Source of the DNA: Alphaproteobacteria bacterium
GTDB taxonomy: Bacteria > Pseudomonadota > Alphaproteobacteria > Micavibrionales > UBA1664
DNA: 6,624 nt
NCBI GenBank assembly: GCA_018969935.1
Contig: JAGWXJ010000103.1
Span: forward strand, 1 to 6,624
Direction: 5' to 3'
Each line of letters opens with the position of its first letter. Within the stretch, counting starts at the first letter, position 1. Below are positions 1 through 5,982 of this stretch, in pieces. The notes below the pieces were generated by a model. The model made no database searches, was not told the origin of the DNA, and worked only from the letters and a program-made list of their open reading frames with translations. The position numbers were made by a program, and so were the translations under genes.

Positions 1-66
1 CCCGCAGGCGTGGATTACGAAACACTGACAACAATTCCAAACGCAGAAAAATCACAAAAACCATGA
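1..66 (+). CDS. C-terminal tail of an unidentified upstream gene (5' partial)
   Basis: Reading frame 1 is open from the first base and stops at TGA 64-66, giving 21 residues that begin PAGVDYETL and end EKSQKP. The stop shares the sequence ATGA with the pgi start at 63, a 4-base overlap typical of translationally coupled bacterial genes; the same arrangement recurs between mutL and the next gene in this window. That overlap is the main evidence that this is a real gene end. The tail is too short to assign to a family. Genes of sugar-phosphate metabolism often neighbour pgi, but nothing visible here proves that for this one. Confidence 0.55.
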   Translation, partial: PAGVDYETLTTIPNAEKSQKP

Positions 67-1568
67 CAACAAAACTCTCCGCCTCATCCGCTTGGCAATC
101 CCTTAAGGCCGAGGCCGCAAATGTTGGCCAGCTCAATATCGCGCAGTTGCTGGCATCCGAAACAGGCCGCCTTGACCGCATGATGTTGAAACTCGATGGC
201 GCGTTGTTCGACTTTTCCAAAAACCTTGTCAGTGAAAAAACGCTGCGCGCACTCTTTGCGCTGGCCCAGCAGCAGGATGTTGCGGGTTGGTTTGCCCGCA
301 TGATGCAGGGCGAAATCATCAACCACACCGAAGGCCGCGCGGTCATGCACACCGCCCTTCGTGATCCCAACGCCCCGCAGGAAGTGCGCGATTGCCTTGC
401 CAAAATGGAACGTATGGCAAATGCGGTCCGTGCCGACAAATCAATCACCGATGTCGTACATATAGGTATAGGCGGCTCCGATCTCGGCCCCCGCATGGTC
501 TGCAAGGCCCTGAATGGCCTGCATGAAGGCCCGCGTATGCACTTTGTTGCCAACGTCGACCCCGATGATCTTGACCCTGTCCTCATGGGCCTTGATCCCG
601 CTAAAACAGTGATAACGGTTGCATCCAAAACTTTCACAACCCACGAAACGATGCTCAACCTCAAGGCCGCGCGCATGTGGCTCAAGGGCCGTGACGAGCG
701 CGTGATTGCCATGACATCAAACGTCAAGGCCGCGGCCGAAATGGGCATCACCGAAGACCGCATTCTCCCCATGTGGGATTGGGTGGGCGGGCGCTATTCC
801 GTTTGTTCGTCAGTCGGCCTACCAATTGCCATCGGTTGCGGCTTTGATGTCTTCAAACAGTTTCTGGATGGCTGTAACGCAGCCGACCGCCACGTCCGTG
901 AAACTCCATACGAACGTAATATTCCCGTAACCATGGCCTTGTTGTCGGTATGGTACCGCAGTTTCCTTGGTATGGGGTCGCTGGCACTGGTGCCCTACAG
1001 CCAGCGCCTCTCCCATTTGTCGGATTACATGCAGCAATTGGGCATGGAATCGAATGGCAAGCGCGTCGATAGGGATGGGCAGGTGGTTGATTATGCAACA
1101 GCACCCGTCTTATTCGGGCAGGTGGGTACCAACAGCCAGCATGCCTTCTTCCAGATGCTCCATCAGGGGCCGGATACCATCCCCGTGGACTTTATCGGGG
1201 CCAAAACGCCCCATGGCTGCCCCGAGCGCCATAAGGTCCTAATCGCCAACATGTTTGCACAGTCCCGTGCCCTTATGCTGGGCCGTGACGGCACGCCTGA
1301 AAGGGTTTGCCCGGGCAACCGCCCGTCCACAACCATCCTGTTGCCGGCCATAAACGCCTATAATCTGGGGTTATTGCTGGCCGTTTATGAACATAAAACA
1401 GCCGCCGAGGGCTTTCTCTGGAACCTTAATTCGTTTGACCAATTCGGTGTCGAGCTTGGCAAGCAACTGGCGAAAGAGCTTCTTGCGCCCCCCGAGGTTC
1501 TAGCGCAAAATGAATCGCTTGATTTTTCAACAAGTAAACTGAATTTTCACTTTTATCAGCCAGAGTAG
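63..1568 (+). CDS. pgi: Glucose-6-phosphate isomerase
   Basis: Cytosolic enzyme that interconverts glucose 6-phosphate and fructose 6-phosphate in glycolysis and gluconeogenesis. The 501-residue product carries the hallmarks of the classical PGI family with its SIS-type sugar-phosphate domains: the IGIGGSDLG loop at about 134-142, the phosphate-binding SKTFTT at 188-193, the first family signature around WDWVGGRYS at 238-246, and the second around NSFDQFGVELGK near the C terminus. The expected catalytic residues are visible: Glu329 in GMESNGK, His360 in NSQHAFF and Lys467 in VELGK. The Glu-His spacing of 31 matches E. coli PGI (Glu355, His386). The protein is shorter than the roughly 550 residues of E. 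coli, mostly at the N terminus and between His and Lys, but is complete by motif. There is no clear Shine-Dalgarno sequence; the start lies in an ATGA overlap with the upstream frame, so translation is probably coupled. Confidence 0.97.
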   Translation: MTTKLSASSAWQSLKAEAANVGQLNIAQLLASETGRLDRMMLKLDGALFDFSKNLVSEKTLRALFALAQQQDVAGWFARMMQGEIINHTEGRAVMHTALRDPNAPQEVRDCLAKMERMANAVRADKSITDVVHIGIGGSDLGPRMVCKALNGLHEGPRMHFVANVDPDDLDPVLMGLDPAKTVITVASKTFTTHETMLNLKAARMWLKGRDERVIAMTSNVKAAAEMGITEDRILPMWDWVGGRYSVCSSVGLPIAIGCGFDVFKQFLDGCNAADRHVRETPYERNIPVTMALLSVWYRSFLGMGSLALVPYSQRLSHLSDYMQQLGMESNGKRVDRDGQVVDYATAPVLFGQVGTNSQHAFFQMLHQGPDTIPVDFIGAKTPHGCPERHKVLIANMFAQSRALMLGRDGTPERVCPGNRPSTTILLPAINAYNLGLLLAVYEHKTAAEGFLWNLNSFDQFGVELGKQLAKELLAPPEVLAQNESLDFSTSKLNFHFYQPE

Positions 1569-1611
1569 ATGCTAGGGAAATAGCCTAAAATTTTAACAAT
1601 TTTTTAAACAG
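1569..1611 (+). promoter_or_regulatory. AT-rich spacer, possible weak promoter
   Basis: This 43-base gap between pgi and the pentapeptide-repeat gene is much more AT-rich than its surroundings. TAAAAT at 1586-1591 resembles a -10 box, but I find no convincing -35 box at the right distance. A short TAGG/CCTA pairing (1573-1576 with 1584-1587) precedes a T run at 1599-1605; it is too weak and too far from the Ts to call a terminator. If the -10 is real, transcription would start near 1598. That leaves almost no leader for the ATG at 1612 but a normal one for the ATG at 1645. This is an inference from base composition only. Confidence 0.2.
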
Positions 1612-2937
1612 ATGTGCGCGCAGAAATCCAATCCCGGTGAAATCATGATGGCCCAGCTCTCGCAAAGCGAGCTGGATAACATCATGAAATTGCACCAGAT
1701 GTATATGAAAGGCCATCACGGTGGCCAGCGTGCCGTTATCAAGTTTAAAAACCTGACAGGCCTCTCTTTCCGCGGGCAGGATATGAGCCACGCCGATTTT
1801 ACTGGCTCCTGCCTCATCAACTGCGATCTTTCAGGCGGCAAATTCGTATCGGCTACATTCTTCGCCTGCGATATGCGCCGCGCCAACCTTGAACACGCGT
1901 CCTTCGTCCGTGCCGACTTCCGTGGTGCCTTTGTGGCTGGCGCAAACCTCTCGGGTGCCGACCTTAAATCGGCCGACTTGCGCGAGGGCAAAATCATGGA
2001 AAAAGGCGCCGAAGGCTATCTGGCTGACCGCGTCCGCCGTGACGGCCAGAATGCGCCTGTAGCAAAAACCGTATTCACCGGCGCCCGTATGATGGAAACC
2101 AACCTCTCGGGCGTCCGTGCAGGTTCTGCCGATTTTTCTGATGCGGATTTGTCAAACGTCCGCATTCAAGGCGCTGACTTCCGTGGCGCAAACCTTGAGG
2201 GCGCAAACCTCTCTCACTCCGACTTGTCGGGCACCGACCTTCGCGGCGCTGCCCTCAAAAACGCCATTCTCGAAAAAACGACGATGGCGATGGTGGAAAC
2301 CGAAGGCGCAGACTTCTCGAATACCGTCACGGAAAAACCGACAGGCGATGAAGTCAGCAACCTCGAACGCCCGCTCTCCGAGCTTCTCAAGGACCACGTC
2401 CAATGGGTTAAAACCGGCGGTAAAAACGGCAAACAGCTCGATCTTTCGGGCTTTGACCTCCGCGAACTTGAGGACTTGAGCAAATACTCGCTGACAGCCA
2501 TGAAAGCAGTGGGAGCCAACTTCCTGAACCAGAATTTCTCGAACGTTGAGATGCAGTCCTCCATCTTCGATGAATCCGACTTCCGTGACTGCCTGTTCGT
2601 AAACGCCGACGTACGCGGCTCCACCTTCAAGGATGCCCGCCTTTCACGTTGCGATTTCACGGGCGCAAACCTTTCCCCGCTAATTTTCCATGGCTCTGAT
2701 GGCGCCATCAAACGCATCCAGCCTGTCAGCATGATGGGTGCAACACTGCGCTACTCGGTACTGCGTAATGCCAAAATGGCGGGCGTCCGTCTTAAAAACG
2801 CTGATTTGTCCTACGCCGACTTCACGGGGGCTGACTTGCGCAAGGCTGATCTTACGGGCGCAAAGCTCGAGGGTGCTATCTTCGCAAATGCCCTGATGGA
2901 AGACGTCCTGATGGACGGCGGCACCGAATACCTCTAG
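1612..2937 (+). CDS. Pentapeptide-repeat protein with two cap-plus-beta-helix modules
   Basis: The 441-residue product consists largely of A(D/N)LxX pentapeptide repeats, for example GADFRGANLEGANL at about 187-200 and NADLSYADFTGADL at 397-409. Such repeats fold into a right-handed quadrilateral beta-helix. Repeats run from about 47 to 125, 152 to 238 and 276 to 432, with non-repeat loops at about 126-150 and 360-375. A helical cap at about 19-41 (LDNIMKLHQMYMKG, then GGQRA) has a second version at 255-276 (LSELLKDHVQWVKTGG, then KNGKQL), each followed by a new run of repeats. This suggests duplication of a whole module. There is no signal peptide or membrane segment, so it is probably cytoplasmic. 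The family has no single function; some members (Qnr, MfpA) mimic DNA and bind gyrase, and nothing here shows this one does. The start is uncertain: ATG 1612 has no clear ribosome site, while ATG 1645/1648 (residues 12/13) follows GGTGA at 1636-1640 and places the cap near the N terminus. Confidence 0.93.
   Translation: MCAQKSNPGEIMMAQLSQSELDNIMKLHQMYMKGHHGGQRAVIKFKNLTGLSFRGQDMSHADFTGSCLINCDLSGGKFVSATFFACDMRRANLEHASFVRADFRGAFVAGANLSGADLKSADLREGKIMEKGAEGYLADRVRRDGQNAPVAKTVFTGARMMETNLSGVRAGSADFSDADLSNVRIQGADFRGANLEGANLSHSDLSGTDLRGAALKNAILEKTTMAMVETEGADFSNTVTEKPTGDEVSNLERPLSELLKDHVQWVKTGGKNGKQLDLSGFDLRELEDLSKYSLTAMKAVGANFLNQNFSNVEMQSSIFDESDFRDCLFVNADVRGSTFKDARLSRCDFTGANLSPLIFHGSDGAIKRIQPVSMMGATLRYSVLRNAKMAGVRLKNADLSYADFTGADLRKADLTGAKLEGAIFANALMEDVLMDGGTEYL
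1636..1640 (+). promoter_or_regulatory. Possible ribosome binding site for an internal start of the pentapeptide-repeat gene
   Basis: GGTGA lies 4 bases before ATG 1645 and 7 before ATG 1648, both in frame with ATG 1612. No purine-rich site precedes 1612. Starting at 1645 or 1648 would remove 11 or 12 residues that have no repeat character, and the product would begin shortly before the conserved-looking cap helix. Confidence 0.35.
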
Positions 2938-2956
2938 GAAAATCCGCTCATTACGG

Positions 2957-2983
2957 TTGAGTTTGGCGGGCTGCCATGCTCAA
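2957..2983 (+). promoter_or_regulatory. Imperfect hairpin in the mutL leader
   Basis: TTGAG at 2957-2961 pairs with CTCAA at 2979-2983, and GGC at 2965-2967 pairs with GCC at 2973-2975 around a GGGCT loop. The three bases between the stems (TTT and ATG) can form one U-G pair, one mismatch and one U-A pair, so the stem is nearly continuous. It ends 8 bases before the mutL ATG, and only TTTGGTTC lies between, with no Shine-Dalgarno sequence. It could be a weak terminator or attenuator of the upstream gene, a structure affecting mutL translation, or chance. The downstream T run is interrupted by GG, which argues against a strong intrinsic terminator. Confidence 0.35.
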
Positions 2984-2991
2984 TTTGGTTC

Positions 2992-4761
2992 ATGCCTGTT
3001 ATCCGCCAGTTGCCCGATTATCTTATCAACCGCATCGCTGCGGGCGAGGTTATTGAAAACCCTGCCGCCGCCGTGCGCGAGCTGGTCGAAAACAGCCTCG
3101 ATGCCGGCGCGCGTAATATTACGGTCGATGTACGCGAAGGCGGAAAAAGCTGGCTTGCCGTCGATGATGACGGCTGCGGCATGGGCCCTGATGATCTGGC
3201 GCTCGCTGTCCAGCGCCACGCAACCTCCAAACTGCCGGAGGATGATCTCGTCAACATCGCAACCTTCGGTTTCAGGGGTGAGGCGCTTCCCTCCATCGGG
3301 GCCGTTGCTCGCCTTTCCATCAGCAGCCGCGCCAAATCCGCGCCCGAGGCGTACGCGATAACAGTCGATGCAGGCAAAATAGGTGCGGTTGCCCCAACCG
3401 CGCGCGCGGGCGGTACCCGTGTTGAGGTCCGTGACATTTTTTATGCAACGCCTGCGCGCCTCAAATTCCTGCGCGGCGATACGGCTGAACTCACCTCAAT
3501 AAAACAGGTGATGGCGCGCCATGCGCTGGCCAACCCCGATGTCCGTTTCACGCTGGTGTCGGAGGGGCGTACAGTTGCTTCCTACAATCCTTGCACCAGC
3601 CATGTGGAACGTGTTTCGCAAATCGTCGGCGATGATTTTTCTTCAAACAGCATGGAACTTGATAGCAAGCGCGATAACGTTCGTCTGCGCGGGTTTGCAG
3701 GGCTCCCCACCTTTTCGCGCGGCAACTCGCAGCACCAGTTTTTGTTCGTCAACAACCGTCCGGTGCGTGACAGGCTTTTGCTGGGTGCCCTCAAAGGGGC
3801 GTATGCCGATACCCTGATGGGTGATAGGCACCCCGTCGCGGTGCTGTTCATCGATATCGCAAACGAGGATGTAGACATCAACGTCCATCCCGCAAAGCTT
3901 GAAGTCCGTTTCAGGGAACCGGCACACATCAGGGGCCTTCTTGTATCATCCATCCAGCAGGCATTGCAGGCCCATGGCCAGCGCACGGCCGCCCGCACCA
4001 TTGCGCCTGCCAATTTCTCATTCCCTTCAAATGATATCCAGTACACACAGCCACGTCATGTCGCGCCGATACCGATGGTCAGGGAAAGCGGTTTTACCGG
4101 CGCCTCAAATTGGCAACCTATGGCAAGGGCGGATGTACAGTTTACCGATGAGCCCGCACCTGTTGTCATGCCGCAGCACCACCCGCTGGGCGCTGCACGC
4201 GCGCAACTGCACGGCACGTATATTGTATCGCAAACCGATGACGGCATTATTATTACCGATCAACACGCCGCCCATGAACGCATCGTCTACGAACGCCTCA
4301 AGCACAACATGGCCCACGGCGGCGTGCCCCGTCAGCCGCTTCTTATACCTGAAATCGTGAACATCAATCCCGATGATGCGGCCTCGTTGCTGGAAAATGC
4401 AGGCACACTTGCGGCTTATGGTCTGGGCATCGAAGCCTTCGGGGAAGGCGCAATCGCCGTACGTGAAATCCCCGCCATTCTGGCAGACCGTATCGATTAT
4501 GCAGGCCTGTTTGCAGACCTTGCCGACGGTTTTGCTGAAAACGATGCCGCTGAAACCCTGCGCGATGCGCTGCTGGCCATACTGGCAAGGCAGGCATGCC
4601 ATGGTTCGGTCAGGGCAGGGCGCATCTTGAATATTGACGAGATGAACGCGCTTCTGCGGCAGATGGAGGAAACGCCCCTATCAGGCCAATGCAACCATGG
4701 ACGCCCCACCCACGTTGCGCTAAGCTTGGATGACTTGGAAAAACTGTTCGCACGCAAATGA
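2992..4761 (+). CDS. mutL: DNA mismatch repair endonuclease MutL
   Basis: MutL is the ATP-dependent coordinator of methyl-independent mismatch repair; it is recruited by MutS at mismatches and nicks the new strand. The N-terminal GHKL ATPase has RQLPDYLINRIAAGEVIE at 5-22, catalytic Glu30 and Asn34 in ELVENSLDAGA, DDDGCGM at 58-64, ATSK at 77-80 and FGFRGEAL at 92-99. Lobe 2 follows with NVHPAKLEVRF, where Lys302 corresponds to the nucleotide-contacting lysine of E. coli. A low-complexity linker runs from about 330 to 395. The C-terminal domain has the metal-binding endonuclease motif DQHAAHERIVYE at 423-434, ACHGSV at 535-540 and QCNHGRPT at 566-573. QPLLIP at 448-453 matches the QxxLxP beta-clamp-binding motif. 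All key residues are present and the 589-residue length is normal. The start is set by the family's usual MPxIRQLP beginning. It probably shares transcription with the upstream pentapeptide-repeat gene, and its stop overlaps the next gene. Confidence 0.98.
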   Translation: MPVIRQLPDYLINRIAAGEVIENPAAAVRELVENSLDAGARNITVDVREGGKSWLAVDDDGCGMGPDDLALAVQRHATSKLPEDDLVNIATFGFRGEALPSIGAVARLSISSRAKSAPEAYAITVDAGKIGAVAPTARAGGTRVEVRDIFYATPARLKFLRGDTAELTSIKQVMARHALANPDVRFTLVSEGRTVASYNPCTSHVERVSQIVGDDFSSNSMELDSKRDNVRLRGFAGLPTFSRGNSQHQFLFVNNRPVRDRLLLGALKGAYADTLMGDRHPVAVLFIDIANEDVDINVHPAKLEVRFREPAHIRGLLVSSIQQALQAHGQRTAARTIAPANFSFPSNDIQYTQPRHVAPIPMVRESGFTGASNWQPMARADVQFTDEPAPVVMPQHHPLGAARAQLHGTYIVSQTDDGIIITDQHAAHERIVYERLKHNMAHGGVPRQPLLIPEIVNINPDDAASLLENAGTLAAYGLGIEAFGEGAIAVREIPAILADRIDYAGLFADLADGFAENDAAETLRDALLAILARQACHGSVRAGRILNIDEMNALLRQMEETPLSGQCNHGRPTHVALSLDDLEKLFARK

Positions 4762-5276
4762 CCGAAGATACACAAACCCCGACAGCACCGGCCGTTGCCG
4801 ATACTTCATCCATCATGCGTTGCTACGTGGTGCTGGCCATCGGCATGCTGACGGCCTTCTTGCCCTACCGCATAGTCGGTATTATCGGCATGGTCGCGCT
4901 GGTGTGCGGTACAATCTGGGCCTACAGGCTCCGTAAACAGGATGGCGAGCTGTTTAAAAACCACGCTTCCTGGATGATCCGTACGTTCTGGATCAGCTCT
5001 CTCTATTTCCTGATCGGCATGCTGGTTTCATCCTCCATCGTATCATCAAACGGCGATGCGACGGTCCTTTCGACCATTACGCCAGAAATGACGGATGAGG
5101 AAATGGCGGCCATTTTGCTTGCTTACAAGGAAGCGAATAAGGATCTCATCCTCATCACCACGCTCATCTGCTTCGGGCCTGTCATGTTCTTTGTGCTGGC
5201 ACGCTTTTTCATCGGCTATCGCAAGGCCGAGAAGGACGAGCTGATAGCAAATCTCAAGACGTGGCTGATTGTATAA
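4758..5276 (+). CDS. Small four-helix inner-membrane protein, function unknown
   Basis: The 172-residue protein has about four hydrophobic helices: roughly 21-37, 39-56, 76-95 and 129-151. The basic stretch YRLRKQDGELFKNHASWMIR between helices 2 and 3 and the basic GYRKAEKDELIANLK tail suggest that the N terminus, middle loop and C terminus are cytoplasmic. The acidic 96-128 loop (TPEMTDEEMAA) would be periplasmic. The helix-3 entry HASWMIRTFWIS recalls small DUF4870/Tic20-like membrane proteins, but that resemblance is from memory and unproven. No catalytic motif is seen. Its ATG lies in an ATGA overlap with the mutL stop and there is no good separate ribosome site, so translation is probably coupled to mutL. 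That links expression, not necessarily function. The final 23 bases overlap the 3' end of the convergent ATP12 gene. Confidence 0.88.
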   Translation: MTEDTQTPTAPAVADTSSIMRCYVVLAIGMLTAFLPYRIVGIIGMVALVCGTIWAYRLRKQDGELFKNHASWMIRTFWISSLYFLIGMLVSSSIVSSNGDATVLSTITPEMTDEEMAAILLAYKEANKDLILITTLICFGPVMFFVLARFFIGYRKAEKDELIANLKTWLIV

Positions 5277-5973
5277 ATTTTAGGTAGGCCTTTGCGGCAT
5301 CAAGGTCACGCGCCAGCGCATCGCGGCGCTTTTGTTCGATGGGGTCCAGCCCGTGTTTTTCAAGGTCATGCAGGCGCTCGTAATATAATTCTTCGCACAG
5401 GGCACAGCGCCACGCTTCAACGGGTGATATGGCACCCTCCGTAAATGCTAGGCCAATGACAATCGAACCCGCAATCGATGCCACCGTATGGAATACCGTA
5501 AATGTATGGATATCCATGGCCCTTACAGTGGCTTCAACTTGCTTGTGCGCGGCGTCTGGCTGGTCCAGTCGTGCAAGGGCGTACGTAGTCGCAAGGCCGA
5601 TGCCAAAGCGTTTTTCAAACCACTTCAGCCACGGTGCCCAAATTTTTTCCTGTTCAAGGCGCAGGCCTTCTGGTTCGTCCGCAAGGTAGCAAAGCAGGTC
5701 GCTGTCTATATAGGCTAGTACGGCTTCTTCCATGGCCGCGCGGGCATCGGCGCGGTCTAGGGCCGTGGTTAGCATCTGTGTGAGCGGCATGGTATCGGGG
5801 ATAACCAGCTCACCCTGCGCGGCCCATTCATCGGCCATGGCATCAGCCAGCGCCTTGTTGGGCGCAACCATAAGCGCCTTGGCAGGCGTGCGCACGGGCC
5901 TGCCATCAAGCAGCACAACAAACCCGCCGCCAACAGCGGGGCCTGTAGAAACTTGTTTGTAGAATTTTTGCAT
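5254..5973 (-). CDS. ATP12-family F1-ATPase assembly chaperone
   Basis: ATP12 proteins bind the alpha subunit of F1-ATPase and help build the catalytic head of ATP synthase; they occur in mitochondria and alphaproteobacteria. The 239-residue product shows the family order: FYKQV at 4-8, VLLDGRPVRTP at 20-30, a DEWAAQGE segment at 48-55, MPLTQMLTTALDR at 62-74, and SDLLCYLADEPEGL at 91-104. A helical C-terminal half follows with the SIAGSIVIGLAFTEG region at about 166-180 and the EAWRCALCEELYYER segment at 186-200. The length is typical of the bacterial family. The ATG lies 9 bases after the stop of the upstream gene on the same strand, with no well-placed ribosome site (GGGG is only 1 base from the ATG), so re-initiation from the upstream gene is likely. 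Its 3' end overlaps the convergent membrane-protein gene. I give no gene symbol because bacterial members are not uniformly named. Confidence 0.93.
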   Translation of the reverse strand: MQKFYKQVSTGPAVGGGFVVLLDGRPVRTPAKALMVAPNKALADAMADEWAAQGELVIPDTMPLTQMLTTALDRADARAAMEEAVLAYIDSDLLCYLADEPEGLRLEQEKIWAPWLKWFEKRFGIGLATTYALARLDQPDAAHKQVEATVRAMDIHTFTVFHTVASIAGSIVIGLAFTEGAISPVEAWRCALCEELYYERLHDLEKHGLDPIEQKRRDALARDLDAAKAYLKFIQSATS

Positions 5974-5982
5974 GCCCCGTTG

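Noticed and set aside
1573..1605. Possible intrinsic terminator after pgi
   Set aside because: The stem is only 4 base pairs (TAGG/CCTA), and the T run begins more than 10 bases after it, too far for a standard terminator.
2100..2260. Short repeated DNA words such as GGCGCAAACCT that might suggest a repeat array
   Set aside because: They follow the five-codon A(D/N)LxX repeat of the encoded protein and have no spacer structure, so they are not CRISPR or mobile-element repeats.
2214..2732. Open frame of 172 codons on the - strand within the pentapeptide-repeat gene
   Set aside because: It lies wholly antisense to a clear repeat protein. Its translation is rich in Arg and Ser with no recognisable domain, as expected from the reverse of a repetitive GC-rich gene.
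2976..2978. ATG inside the hairpin as an alternative mutL start
   Set aside because: It is out of frame with mutL (16 bases upstream of the real ATG), and the MutL family's conserved N terminus begins exactly at 2992.
3582..4046. Open frame of 154 codons on the - strand within mutL
   Set aside because: It is a shadow of the MutL ATPase and linker region with no independent support.
4105..4602. Open frame of 165 codons on the - strand within mutL
   Set aside because: It is antisense to the conserved C-terminal domain of MutL, which explains the sequence fully, and its product shows no coherent domain.
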